From: Unio delphinus
Lineage: Eukaryota; Mollusca; Bivalvia; Unionida; Unionidae
Assembly (NCBI GenBank): GCA_029339505.1
Contig: JAQISU010000155.1
Location: 17,213,501-17,277,500 of the forward strand
Reading direction: 5' to 3'
DNA length: 64,000 nt
Position 1 is the stretch's first letter. The number at the start of each line of letters is the position of its first letter. The notes below the pieces were generated by a model, which ran no database searches, was not told the origin of the DNA, and saw only the letters and a program-made list of their open reading frames with translations. Position numbers and translations under genes: made by a program. Shown here piece after piece: positions 1 to 14,909 of the stretch.

Positions 1-592
1 AAGACTTTTAGCGCCAAATATTTTTAAAAATTTCCACATGGCCTGATATAGATGTCAAGTGATCCTCCACTCGTGTCATCATATTTAGAGGAATCTGTCA
101 TTTTTTATTTTGTTTTTACTTTCTTTTTCTAATCCATGTGTGAAATTTTTAAAGGAGATATTTTTGCTCTCATATATGCATCGACTAAAATAAAATATAC
201 TTTTTAGCTCCAAATACCTTCTGACTGGTTCAGCAGTAATGGTTGGCATGTATGTTAATGAAATCTGCTAACCTGATTTACTCAATAACTGAATATAATA
301 TTTGAATTGGAGAACTATACAGATAATGCTTAACCTCTCCAACAGATCAATATTGTCAGGATACCTAATTAATAACTAATCTTCACACGATTTTTGTAGG
401 GACAGTGTTAGACATGAAATCTACTGTTTGTTGGCTTGATACCAGCCTATGCCAGCAACCTCACTGGTAAGGCAAAAATATAGCAAAAAAAAAGATGCCA
501 AAAGTACAATATACCAACTGACCATTTGAAATGGCATGGCAAGCAATTTAATAACCATAACCTACCTCTGTGTCAAAAGAAAAGAAACAAAC
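1..592 (-). other. URB1 intron 13 (partial)
   Basis: Non-coding on both strands as far as I can see. Position 437-466 (taccagcctatgcca) recurs near 5620, so part of this may be dispersed repeat. Confidence 0.5.
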
Positions 593-697
593 CTTGCAGG
601 TTAGATGAGTTGTAATCTGCTTTACTCTTTCATTTTTCCTCAACTTAACTCCCATGTCCAGCAGTAGGAACATTAATGAGCTGCCCCCCTTGTGTCC
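593..697 (-). CDS. URB1: URB1 coding exon 13 (last one seen)
   Basis: 105 nt, 35 codons, phase 0/0. Encodes GHKGGSSLMFLLLDMGVKLR then KNERVKQITTHLTCK, matching the family's GGERSVFYLLMKMFVTSSHLQLKSS.. . Acceptor TTTTCAG, donor AAG/GTTTGT. The next exon is not recognisable in 1-592. Confidence 0.85.
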
Positions 698-3600
698 CTG
701 AAAATGAAGGAAGACAATCATGTTTCAAACTGGTAAAAAAGGAACAAATTATAAAATCCATTTTAAGCATGGAAAACCTTGAACTGAACAGACAAAATGT
801 TATTTTACAACACAAGAAAGCTAACATATCGTGTCTTTCTGAAACTTTTAAATAAGTGCACATACTTACAACAATATAGAGTGTCACAAATAATAACTTA
901 CCTCTTTCCCCCATGGAAGCCTTCTAGCATCTGTGCCTGCCAGGAGCTTCAAGAGGTACAGCTGGGGGAGCATATAATCATCTCCAGAATTCTCACTTGG
1001 TACATTCTCATCAGATAGAGTTCCTATCCCTTCAAGAAGCCTTCCCACCCAATCAGGGTTGTTGACCATAAGGAAGGGGACAATCTCCTGGTATAAACAC
1101 AGGACCTGCTCAATCAGAACCATGTGCTGCCTTGGATCAACTGGTTCTAATTCTAAAACAAGAATTCATATATACTTGTAAACTGTTTTTTTTTATTACT
1201 ACTGACAAAAATGAACATGTTGATTAATACACTTTCCAAAATAATTTCCAAATATAACATGATGGATAACATTACAGATCAATGTTTTCAGAAGAAAGAA
1301 GAGGAAATGATGCGGTACTGATACAATTGTTGAGCTGAAAAGTCAAGACCAAAACAGCATACATCATCAAACATTTATGCAAGTCACATGATCTTTATGC
1401 AAACCACATGATCTTTATGCAAGTCACATGATCTTTATGCAAGCCACATGATCCTTATTACCTAATGACTAATACAAAAGATAACTGAAAGTCATTCAAA
1501 CTTTCATTCAAGCTAACCTCTGTTCTTTATTAAAGTCATATATGATGCTTACATTATATAACTGCAAAATAATTTTAACTTGTGCACAACCTTGTTGTTC
1601 ATCTATCTTTGAAGGGCTAGTAATATTTGGTGGAACTGCAATTCTCTTGTCCCAGCACTGCATGATCTCTTTGCCATCTGGTAGAAGCTATCAATAAAAA
1701 AAACGACTTACATTTACAAATCATTAAAAAAATAAAACAGGCATTAATATTAATGCAGACATACATAAAATTAAAGACCACAAAACCCTTTACATTTCAG
1801 ATGAAAAAAATGTAGTTTTCTAACATGTAATAATTGGCATAGATTCTATTTTGACATTTACTGAATATATCTTACATTAAAAAAAATATAAAAACTATTG
1901 TTATGCTTTCTGGAGGTCTTTAATCTTGTAGTTACTTTAACTGATGTGTCTGCCATTACAGCTATAATTAAACCATCATAAACTACAAATTTTTTTTATA
2001 AAACCAATTTTTGAAGTAAAAGGTTTCTTTTATCATACTTACCTAATCATATTGTCACAAGAACATCCACTTTCAAAATCCAACCCTCCAAAGCATAGGC
2101 AAATTAACCATTTCTTTGGGCTTGTTTGAGTAATAAAAATCCTAAAATCATTAGGAGGCTGAAATTAAAGTCTGATGGAGAGGGGGCTTTGTAACAAATC
2201 CCATATATCATCAGCTACCATTGGAACAGAAGTGCCTGCTCTTACAGAGGAGGGCTGGTGAGGGTGTGACAAAATTATGATTGAAATAAAGAATTATAAT
2301 TGAAATAAAGAATCATACTTTTACTCCCACACATTTTTTCAAATACATCACCTAATGAAAACACACTGGGGCAATCTAAAAACAATTACCCAGTCTGCTA
2401 ATGTATGAGAAGACATTACCTAATGAAAACACACTGGGGAAGTTAAAATCCATTACCCAATCTGCTAATGTATGAGAAGACATTACCTAATGAAAACACA
2501 CTGGGGAAGTTAAAATCCATTACCCAGTCTGCTAATGTATGAGAAGCAGCTGTAAGTCTTGTATTGAACTGGCTTTTCAGGGTCAATAAATAGACACGGT
2601 TGAAAGAAAGCTATTTTTCTGTGTGCAAATTATGTTTCTCCTAGAAGCTTACTCCCAGATGTGTGTTGTTGGGAATCTAAATGATACATTCTAAACTCAG
2701 CATTCTCAAATACAGACATCAAGACCAGGCTGAGCATGGAGCAAAAATTATAATATTATGAACCAGTTGTTGCGTTTGAGAAAGGTTTTTTAGTCCAAAA
2801 GTATATAGTGAAAGGTTTTGATATCTGCAGGTACGCAATGTCAGTTGCTTGGTCTTCACTGTAGAAAGCTGCTATATGCATTTTGCAAAAGGCCAGGCTA
2901 ATGTTAAACTGAAGTTGTCCTTGAAAAGAACAGGCCTGTTGATGCTCTTGATGCTGCCTTTCAAAGCAGTGTAAAATATCAATGACTCAACCGGTGTGCA
3001 GTAATTATTTCAAAGAAGACGGGTCTTTCTTGGCTCAGAGTATCCAGATGTAAGAATTTTATAGTAGAACAGTGATCAGTAGGTAAAGATAACTATATAG
3101 GCATTAGCTGGAAAACTTCTTCAATGGATGTGTGGAAAGTAGCATCTTCCCTGGACATGATCATATCAAGTTGGGAAGATGGAGCTTGCAAGCATACATT
3201 TTCTTAATTTGAGTTGTTGGGTAACAAACAAGCATCCTGTGATGGAAGAAATTAAGATGCTATGTAATCAGGTATATGGGGATGATGAAGAAATCTGAAA
3301 GTACATCCAAGTTGGAACATGGTGATCTGAAGGCATTCACTTTGAGTGTCATCAAATCTTGAGGCAGAGTTTCAAATCACTATAGCCAGTATTGGATTAT
3401 GTGGGGGCACGGATCAGTGATGCATTTGTCCAATGCAAGTCTGCAATACGTTTATAGGTGTACTAATGGATTTGTGGGAAATTTGTTCATCTAATATATG
3501 GGTGCAAAAAACCCAGCCCGCAAACACTTTTTGTCCGGCCTCCTGGGTAAATTCAAACAACACAGAAATCTGGCCTGTGAACAGTAATTATATTAAAGAA

Positions 3601-6600
3601 ATTAGTGTTTGGTCGGGTGGTCTTAAAAAATGCAATCTGGTCCTTGGTGGTAAAAGGTTGTGAACCCCTGATCTAATTCCATGCCTGCTGCATTTGTCAG
3701 ACCTGCCAAACCTGATGAGACCGTGTCAGTAAGTCAGTTGATTTTCCCCCCATGTTTAACCAGTTTTCAATAAGGTGTAACAAAGTATCATAAACTGCTA
3801 GAATTGTAAATATGGACAACATATTTAAAAGTTCAGTATCTGAAAAATGCAACGACGGTAAAAGTCAGCTAAAAAGTTTTTAAAGTACAGATACACCCTT
3901 TTTTTTACCACTAGTACAGTTGCATATACTTCAGTTCCAAACCCTTTGCAGATTCAATGGCTTGTTGCTATCTCTCAACCTGACCTAAGTTTGTGGGAGA
4001 TTTTTTTTATTCCAAATGATGACAGCAATCATATCTCTCACCATGGGACATACTCAAATTGACACATTATATGTCCCTTCCTTTTAAAAATCTGAATATC
4101 TTTTTGTTCTTTTGTGCTGATTATTCACACTTTTTAAGAGGCTTAATTTCCATTTTGTCTTCAACATCCATCATTTGCTGGATGCCATTTTTTAAAATGC
4201 TATCATCAATTGTTTCATCATGCAGATGCTTCACATGAAACAAATATGTGCAGTTTAAAGTGTCTGAGGTCTTGGTGTTAAGTCAGTCTGGTTCCCAGAC
4301 TAATTCCACTAATTCAAATATGAAACTCATATCCAAATCAAACATGAATGAACCAATTATCCGGATTGTTCTACAAGAATAATATTTCTAAATTTGTTGC
4401 CTTTATTCCATAAGTTTGTGTTTTACTGGCCATTTTCATTATACTGCAAAATCATAAATGTTGGCAGGTCTCCAATGGGTATATGTGAAAGAACTGAGAT
4501 TGTAACTGACTTTACTAGGTGAAAGGTGATGTGTCCGAGATTGGGAAGATCAATCAACATACCAAGTCCTGGTGGTCAAGGGCATAGACTGAGACTGTGC
4601 CATAGCTGGAGTGGAAGAGGTCTTGTGCATTTCATACTGTACAAGGTTTTTACACTTTCATGATGTTTGATGATCTGTCTCAAGTGATTGAAACTTAAGA
4701 AAGCTGGTGACTGTGTAGCTGGCAATACTTACAGTGTTCAAACCATATGGGAGAATTTCCTGGCCCTCTTGCTAGCTTGGGGCAGTTGTTTGACCATAAC
4801 TGTCACAACATCTCTCTTAAAACCACTATGAACATATATTAGAGGTATGGCAGAACTGAACTACAACAAAGATAGGTGAGGTGAATATCTGCAGCCAGCT
4901 TGAATTTCTAACATACTTAATCCTGATCATTCTTACCTGTAATTAGTCAAAGCAAACAATGGTATATACAGGTGAAACCAGTCGATTACTGTGCCAAGCC
5001 TTTACTGAAGTAAATGCACTGAATCAAGATAAATTCATGAGAAAATTACATAAATTATTAATAATATTTATCATACAACTAAGTAGACAACTGAAAAAGA
5101 AATGTACATCAAATGATGATAATAAAGCTGATAGAAATTAATGAAGCATACTTCCAGTGATCAGAAAACTCGTAAACCGAAACTGGGGAAAAGGTACAAA
5201 ATGGAAGGCATCTCCGAGGCCTCTAATGACTGTATGGTGAAAAGGCACAAGCAAAAGTAGTAACTGATGATCGATGGGATCTGGGTGGCTGAGTTGTCAA
5301 AAACACTTGCATTCCAGATCACTCACACACATCACCTCTGTCCATATGAGTTCATGTCTCGGCTCAACCAACTTGGGAAAGTGAGAAAGTTTGCTAGTAG
5401 CTTCGCCCAGCTCACTGTTTTGTTCCAGGTTCTTCCCCCACCAGTTAACTGAAGGACTTACAGACTACTAGGCAAAAAGAATTGCCAGAAAATTAATTCC
5501 ATTTAACTGCTGAGTGCTGAAACCATCGCTAATATTCTTCAGTGAAACTGATTTTAAATTAGTTTCTTTGGTACTGACTGTCAGCACAGTGCCATTTTCC
5601 TTTAGGGAAAAACAATAGAATACCAGCCTATGCCAAAAACCTCACAGAATACCTCATGGCATGCATTCAGGGCCATTCCGTCAATACATGAATTTTAAGA
5701 CGGTCTTCTTGGCAGCCATATTGGATGTATGAACTATACCCTAGCTATTACGTGCCAAAAATAAATATGTTCTTTTACATGCTGTAACCATGTGATGAAG
5801 AAGTAATTCCAAACAAAACCATATAAACACTAAAGCCCATCACAAAAGACAAAATTTTCAATGTAAGTAATAATTTGTGCAATACCTTAATAACCGACTC
5901 CATGTATGTTTCTTTGATTTCCTTCATGTCTTCAGCGGTATAAACTTTGTAAAATGGCTCATCTGATGGGTGAGACTGTCCAATCAGACTTAGTATCTTT
6001 ATTACTCTCAGAAGCAGCACCTTCAAGAAGGTCAAGACTTCATGGCGTACATGCATATTATTATTCTGAAAATATATAAATGAGAATACTGTGAATTTAC
6101 TTTTATCCAGACAGTATCAAGTTTGTGGATTATGTTGATGAAATGAAGTAGCAAACAAAACATCCATCATAAAAAAAAGCTAGAGTCATGTGTGTTAAAT
6201 CCACAATATGTGATTTGACCGCAGGTCGAAGGTCGAGAAAGCATAACATAGAATTAACTGTGTTTGCTTCACATCATTCATCCACTGTAATAAGAAAATC
6301 AAGGTTTAGGAAGCAGCTGAAGATGACTATTCAGAATCTAAATGTAATGCAAATTTTCAATGTGAGTGAACAGATCCAACAGTCCAAAATTTTGGGTTGT
6401 GCTTATTCTCTATTCTAAAGATAAAATGTTATGATGATATACTGAAACATGACATGATGTGACATCCAAAGGTATGAAGAAAGGAAGGAAGGAAGAAAGA
6501 ACATGTCTGTGTAATGAAATTAACAAAAAAATAGATGAGAAGGGAATGCATGATAAAGTAATTCTGAATGTTAAACCATACAACGACCCATGAAACACAC

Positions 6601-9600
6601 CTATATTGTATTTTTTAAGCAATGAATTAAAGATGTCAATTTTTTTAATAGAAAAAGTCACATTGGTACACGATCAAAGAAAAATTGATTAAATGTGAAT
6701 CTGAACTGCTGTGTTGTAAGTTCATATAAGTCAACCCTCCAGAGAAGTATAAGTGTAATTATTATTAATATGAGAGAAGTATAAGTGTAATTATTATTAA
6801 TATGAAAAGTATAAGTGTAATTATTATTAATATGAGAGAAGTATAAGCGTAATTATTATTAATATGAGAGAAGTATAAGTGTAATTATTATTAATATGAG
6901 AGAAGTATAAGTGTAATTATTATTAATATAAGTGGCAAAAAAGTAAAACCAGAGCATAAAAAGAGTAAGATATATCTTACAAACCATAATTACAGAAAAC
7001 CATATGAAAAGCGTGAATTTTTTGGTGTGCTTTTTTAACCTGAATGAGCAGTTAGTTAAAATTCTTGTTGCACATTGGCCAAGTCAACATGGATTAGTGT
7101 GAAAATCAGACACGGACAAAAAATTATAAATTATGTATACAGACACAGACAAAAAATTATAAATTATGTATACAGACACAGACAAAAAATTATAAATTAT
7201 GTATACAGACACAGACAAAAAATTATAAATTATGTATACAGACAGACAAAAAATTATAAATTATGAATACAGACACAGACAAAAAATTATAAATTATGAA
7301 TACAGACACAGACAAAAAATTATAAATTATGAATACAGACAAAGACAAAAAATTATAAATTATGTTATACAGACACAGACAAAAAATGATAAATTATGAA
7401 TACAGACACAGACAAAAAATTATAAATTATGAATACAGACACAGACAAAAAATGATAAATTATGTTATACAGACAGACAAAAAATTATAAATTATGAATA
7501 CAGACACAGACAAAAAATGATAAATTATGAATACAGACACAGACAAAAAATTATAAATTATGTATACATAACATTCACTTTAACTAGTCTACATCACATT
7601 TTAACTTTTGCTAGAAGGTTGTAAACTCAAGTCCACAAATTCTGAATGCTGTTTTACATCAGTTAAATCCCTCTTTCAAAATTTTTAAAGCACTATTGAC
7701 ATTTCCTTATCCTGATGCAATATGTTCTTCAGTTTAACAAAATCACTCTCCTCTAACACTTTTAAGTCATATAACATCCACAAGTCACACTGATAAAAGC
7801 CAAATGTTTGGCACCATTTTTTCATTATAGACTGGTCTGCTTCTCAAGTGTGTATTAAACTATAATGAATCTGTGGCATTTGTTTTCAAATTCAAGAAAC
7901 CTGTCTGTTTTCTTAGAAATGTATCATGTAAAGTTACTAAAAACCAAGGAAACTGTTCGAAATACATGTAGCTAAATGGTCGCACTCTTCCAAAATACAA
8001 GATGGAGGTCCATGATGGATCAATATCACATGACACGAGCCTCAAACTGTATTCTTATTCTGTGTCTCACTCACTCCTGGCATGTGAATTTGAAAACTGT
8101 TTTCTTTTTACATGGAATAAATGAGTACCCTAAAGCTAATTTTATTACCTGGGTAATTATGAATGGGTGGGTACCTGAGTACCTAGGTACACATTGGTAC
8201 CTTTACACTGAATTATAATGAATTCAATATCGAGGATGATTATCAGTCATTATAAAATCATGCAAACCAATGGAATTTTAATTTATTTTTAAAAAATCAA
8301 ATATGAGAGAACAACAAAGTTTAATGCAAGTATTTAGAAACTCCTTGTTAGTTCAAACCTAACATGAAAGAACAGGTAAATTAAAAGTTTTTTTCCAACA
8401 ATTTACATGACCAGGTCAGTTCAAAGGACCAAAAGTTTTATTCAAATACCATATATACTCATTTATAAGTTGGGTCAGACAGCAAACAACCGAGAGCCTG
8501 GTATGTCTTAGCATCACATGCCTGCAGATCTGGGTCAATGCTGTTTGTTCTACTGATTACCCCTTACAAACCATACAGAACCAGATCTCATGTCTGGGTC
8601 TTTGCAGTTTGCGTCATCATATAAGTGAGAATATATGGTAGTCCATCAAGAATCAGTCATAATGCTGAAACTTAAGTGCAGTTACATAGCAATTTATGTT
8701 TTCCAAAAGAAATCATAATTTATCAAACACAGATCTGAATCAATAGATCTGTAATTTATAATAAAGTTAAATCAATTAAATATGTAATCAATGAAAATAA
8801 ATAAAATCTCCATTTAGCAAATCACTATAAATGAGAATGAATTTGGTATAACCATTGTATCACCTTGCTTTGATATCCATCCTGTATAGCAGCATTATTA
8901 CTCATTCAGATTCATTTTCCATTGTTAAAATCACAAGTTCAAAAGTCAAACATTACTGAGTCAGTAATTTAGAAGTGATGGCATTTATTTACAACATGGG
9001 TTCACTCTTCACACAAAACTTGAATCCACAAAAATACTGATAATATAAAAGCTAACCTTTATCCCTGGCATTATGGTATTCAGAACCTGACTGCTTGGCA
9101 TGGTAAACCTCAGTAGAATGGTCACCACTTTCTTCAGAGGGAAGTGCTCCTTGGATTTAAGTAAAGGAGGATTCAGTAGCTGGGTGGTGTAAATCTGAAA
9201 TATTAAATGCAGCTGTCAGAATAAATCTATGCCCAATTGTATACCGGCATTTTGAAGAAAAATGTATTTCTTTTCTCAACAGAATATATATTGTAAAAAG
9301 TAGGTCATTATTATTTGTGGAGTCTTTATTACATTGAGAAATTCATTATGGCAAGGATTTGCATTAATGGTCATCCTAGTGAACTGCTTGACTTAATCTC
9401 CAGGACATCCAGATTTCTGCGACTGGATGGCCTAGGAATTCCATTTCTTACCAAAATAATCATATAATAAGCCCCTTTTTACAAACTGTGTCACATTACA
9501 TCTTCACTCTGCCTCTAACTGTGCCTCTGAAGTGATGATACAAATATAAAAAACCATGAAAATTTGCGTGTTATTTCTTGCCAAGTCAGCATTATTGTGC

Positions 9601-12600
9601 CATCTTGTCTAGACACAAAAAAGGGAATAACTGAGTCTAAGGTCTTACATCACTGATTTTAGTATAACCTAACAAACCATCTAGTAAAATTACATTCACT
9701 TCCAGCCAGAGTGCCTACTGTCATTAGCATTCAAAAGAATCAATGCAGCATCATGCTAAAAGTTCATTCATATTGAACCTCAAAGCTTAGAGACAATGAG
9801 GACTGACAACTAAAATGTATGTTTCACAACCTGACTGACTGGCAGACTTAAAAAGTACACCCGTATAGTTTTTTCTGGGCTGGCGTGGGGTGGGGTACAT
9901 AAAGACATCTATGAGTACACGCACCACTCACTCAGTTCTGCTAAACTCATATTGCCTGGACTACTGAATAGGCCACACATGTGAGACAACTGTCAACACT
10001 TTTAAGCAATAAGTAGAACTGTACAATGCTGTGTTGTTAGAGGCAATGATTTGACAATTACAAAGATTTACGATAAACACAGATTAAATACATCCTGGAA
10101 AGTTGTGAAAATGGCATAATTATATTGATACAAATTACTACTGTACATGGGAACATTTCAGAGGTCCTGATGAATAAGGGACTTCATTGGGTATCTTGTT
10201 TATGGTCTTAAATTAGATAATTTGTGAAATGTTCGACTGAAATCCTTTATTAAATCCAACATCTCCATTTCTATTTGATCAGCACTTTCCAATAAAGTGC
10301 TATTCTACATGGACCGTAAAGTAACAGCAAAATGAGTGCAGATTGTAAATGCAATACAACAAAATTTGCTTTGGTGTTTTGTAAAGTTTAAGCAATTTTT
10401 AAAGCTTTCTGAATACTGTGTGGTATCACTTGAATTCAGTCAGACCCAAGATTCAGTGCTTCAAAATGCTGCCGACTTAGTCAGACATGAACAGATAATG
10501 ATTGTGGCCCAAAGGAGAAATATTGGATATTGCAAATGAGATCATTTGGCTTAAGCAATGAGTCCAAACCTTGTCTTTTCTTTTGTTGTACTTTTCCTTT
10601 TTTTTGTGCAGTTCTCTGGAATGCCTTTTTTTCCCCCAAAAGTTTGACGTTTAACGATTTGGACACTGCTGTGCTGATACACCACAAAAAGATGTCTATC
10701 TTTCAAAGTTGGAAAGAGTTTTTTTTTTAAAAGTTTATCTACTCCAATTCTCTCTACTGGTATTTACATTTTTAGAACTTATCTTTGGTTGACCCTATGA
10801 GGCAACTGTTTTGACATGCCATTAGACCTAGGTACATACATACATCTATCCCTTACAATGCTGAGTCTTTATCGATGGCACCATATGATACAGGATATCT
10901 CTGCAACAATGTTGATAACTAGGTCGACTCAAACAGCTCACTGCTAATAGCTTTCATCAAATTTCATTTATCATTAACACAGATAATAGATCCATTCCAA
11001 AATATGCAGTTATTTCAAGTTATTTTTCTTTACTTCAGACCTTTTCATTTCGGAAAATGTACATATTGTTTGTTCTACAAGTGACACATTTTGTGTGTTT
11101 TTCTATGCTGCATGTATATCATTGTTCACTTTAGAGGGAAACTGTTATTTTCTCAAAGCATCTACCAGCTTTATCCATTAGACCTGGGTACATACATACA
11201 TCTTTACCTTACAATGCTGATTCTTTATGATGGCACAATATGAAACATAATATCTCTGCAACAATGTTGATAACTAGGTCAACTCAAACAGCTCACTGCT
11301 AATGGGTTAATAGCTTTCATCAAATTTCATTTACAATTATCAGATATAAGATCCATTCCAAGATATGCAGTTATTTCAAGTTATTTTTCATTAGTTCAGA
11401 CATTTTCATTTTGGAAAATGAACATATTGTGTTTTCTACAAGTGACACATTTTGTGTTTTTCTATATTTCATGTATATCATTGTTCACTTAGAAAGACCT
11501 TGCTTTAGAGGGAAACTGTTATTTTCTCGAAGCATCTACCAGCTTTATTCATTATTTTTGTGATTTGAGATTTTGTGTATTTCTTTCCTGGATAAAATGC
11601 AATTAGTCATGAAATATAAGTAGTGTCATTACAAAACATTATTATCGAACAATGCCAGTTTTCTATGCTGAAACCATACTGCCTGTTCATTCACACTAGA
11701 ATTTTAACATACAACCTCTAAAAAGACCACAAAATTACTCTAATAATTTCACCTTATGGAGAAACTCCAAGGAATGGTACCAATTTTTGGTTGCCCTAGG
11801 TGACAATGAATTCAGCATACTTGGCAGGAAGTGATGTATCTGTTCAGGACAGGATTTTAAAATGGATATCACCAATTCTTGGACCTGAGGGTGTTTAGAG
11901 AGACTGCTTAGGTAGGCCAGGAAACTGGTGATAATCTGGTTTTGATTCCTTAAAAACAATAAAAAAGATAATGAAAGCAAAGAATATATGTTGATGTATC
12001 AGCAGCATTTTTTCATTCCAAAATGGAACAACTATTTCATTAAAATACAAAACAAATAATTATTCTACTGAAATGAAAAACAAAACATGAATTATATCAT
12101 ATTTTATGTTTTGATTTCTCTCAATTATATGATCATGAGGAAAAAAAATTCAAGAAGATAAATACTGGTCTTACCATATTAGTAAATTTCCTATTGTCTA
12201 TCTTTATTATTTTTTAAATTTAAAAGCTTGTGTGTAAACATATCAGTATCAAAACTCTGTAATGCCCAAGTTTAACAATATGTGAGTAAATAAATGATAA
12301 AACATTCACTTAGTTAATGGTGAGATTACTTGAACCATTAAATGTCACGGTTTTTAAATTTTAGGATGTAAAAGTTTGAAATTAAATACCTTGTCAAGTA
12401 TCATATCAAATTTATCATTTGGATTATTAAAAACCACAAGTGACAGATTAAATAAATACAACTGATTCAATAATTACCAAAAATTGACATGAAATACAAT
12501 GCCAGATGTTCCAGATTATATACTTTTATTTTATTGTTTCAAAACCTCTGTATTGGGTAAATTATTGACCTTTGAAAACCTCTAATTATGACCTCTATAT

Positions 12601-14836
12601 TGGGGAGAATAATGGCTTGTCAGCAATGCATGATACATGCTATGAAGATCTTTTGCTTTTTATCATAATTAAAAACACTAAATCCTTATAAAACGTAATG
12701 CCATTATTGCAATTGTTACGTATATTTGATTTAAATTATTTATTTTTAATTGTCAAATTAAAATTTGTCATTTTGGGTTTAAAATTTATTAATTGGGAGA
12801 CATCTATTCTGGAAAATTCAAGCTGACCTAGACTCTATTTGTAAACATTAGGGTTGACCTAATTCCTGACCCTGCTTCAGACTGTGTCAACAAGCTTCTA
12901 AAACGATTGGCTAAATCCAAGGACATCTTATTATTTTTAGTTCTTGGGGGTGAGAGGTCGATGATTTTTTTCATCTGGATCTTTGCGTATGTGTTTAAAT
13001 GATCGTACGTTTGTTCTATGACCTTCTATGAACTTCCGGAAAATCATGTGATCCCTTGTTTACGTAAAAACAGGTATTTAAATTATTGTTTGGGAGAGAA
13101 CAATTCAGTAGATGTTGGGCTTTTATAATATTAAGTTGTGTCTTCTGTTTGAGTTATATTTTTAATTACCTTGTACTGGAAATTGTGTCAATTCATTGGA
13201 GCAAGATAAATTATTTTATTTATCTGGAAAAGAACATGTGCTTATAGATTTTCATTTGGATTATTATAAAAACAAGAACTGACTAAATCATGTGACATCG
13301 TCAACCATTTTTGATTACATCGTCAAGATTCGAACCTGAAACTATTAGAACATTTATTTATCAGGACTCTTGCAATTCCATTAGTGGCTTATTTTTGTGA
13401 ATTCTATATTGGATTAATGTTGGATTTGATTCTCTAAAACCGTAAGTTTAAATATTTTCTTTTATGAAAATAATTGTACTTAATAAATTTGATGTTAAAG
13501 TTTTACAAGTATGTTAGTTTTCACTCTTTCGGTGTTGCTGCTTATTCGAGCCTAAGCATGTAACACAATTTATACGTACTATTTTTAAATTTCTGTTTTC
13601 ATTGTAGTTAAATGTCATGATGTCAAACAAAGTGTTACTTTGTGATTTTCATTTTTTTGGGTACTTTTGTTCTCATTTGCCTGTTCATTTATATATATCA
13701 TAATACCCCTTTATGTATCCTTTTCCTTGTAGGAAATTATTTTCTTGCCATCCATTAAATAAAGGCAAAATAATAATCTAATACTTATTTATTATGAAAC
13801 ATTGTTTTACAGAAAACATGTGTTGCACAGAATTTTATGTCTTGCTTTTTTCTTCAAAATGATGGGCTTGTACAAAAATGTTTGCTTGTGTTAACACTGC
13901 AGTCATTACAAATACCAAGGAATCAGCATTTTGGAATTGTTATAAATAAGTTCCATATTATCTAAGATCTAAATATGTATCTCAGATTTTTCTACCAAGT
14001 TAAGCTTCTCTTTTACTGACATACCTTCCTGCAGTTCCAAAGCTTCTGTCTTGAAAGATGATGCCATGCTTGAAAGAACAGCAGAGTTCCATGAAGACGC
14101 TGTGCACAGCTGAAGCTACTTCTGCTCTCTCAGGATTTTCCATCGATTCTTCCTCCTGATTATAAACAGCTCTCATGTTTACATAAAAAAACAGCTAATG
14201 TTGCAGGCCAAGGTTATGGAAAGATTAAAAATCATTTCCTTGACTTTTACTACTTTAAAACTCACAAAACAGAATCATTAGTCTAATGTGTTCATGAACT
14301 AAAACAAAATTACCAATAACGTGATTTCCTTAGTGTGTGATTTAGATTTATAATGTATCTTTAACAAATTTTCAGTCATATCGCTATGATGTCTGCAGTT
14401 TGGCAGTATATAGTGATGTCTAGCATTGTGGCATGATGCCACAGACATTAAGCATAATGTCCCACCAAGTCATATTATTCTAACACCAGGTCAACCAGTC
14501 CTAACACTAACCTCGTGATGCTGAGTGTCAAGTGAGGTAGTAGCTAGTACCAATTAATTTCCTTAGAATACATTTCAAAATGGAAATCTGTTACCATATA
14601 AAGGCATAAGATAACATGCAAATCAGCCAATTTTCATTCACAAAACTAAACTGTAGCAAAACTGTCAGGCCAACCTAAATATCAGGTTGATTTAAACCTT
14701 TTTGTACACTGATTGTATGTTTCTTGTGTGTTTCTAGTAACTTATACCAGGCAGAGCAGACATCAGATTTGTTGCATTTGAAACAAAAAAAAAAACATGA
14801 AGGGATCTGTAGGCCATGGCTGGAAACCCACAGAAA

Positions 14837-14909
<73 letters not shown>

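Larger units (their letters stand above)
1688..5885 (-). other. URB1 intron 10
   Basis: 4.2 kb without coding exons. Contains the 68-bp array (2351-2546), a hAT-like end (3440-3671) and an old SINE-like stretch (5267-5460). I see nothing else in the remainder. Confidence 0.6.
6066..9056 (-). other. URB1 intron 9
   Basis: Holds two unrelated minisatellites (6741-6929, 7107-7566) and one MITE (8447-8640). I see nothing else of note. Confidence 0.6.
9195..11752 (-). other. URB1 intron 8
   Basis: Contains a dispersed-repeat fragment (10018-10140) and a 355-bp tandem duplication. The remaining sequence shows no gene. Confidence 0.6.

Noticed and set aside
6741..7566. Direct repeats resembling a CRISPR array
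   Set aside because: Units are contiguous with no unique spacers, and the DNA is eukaryotic.
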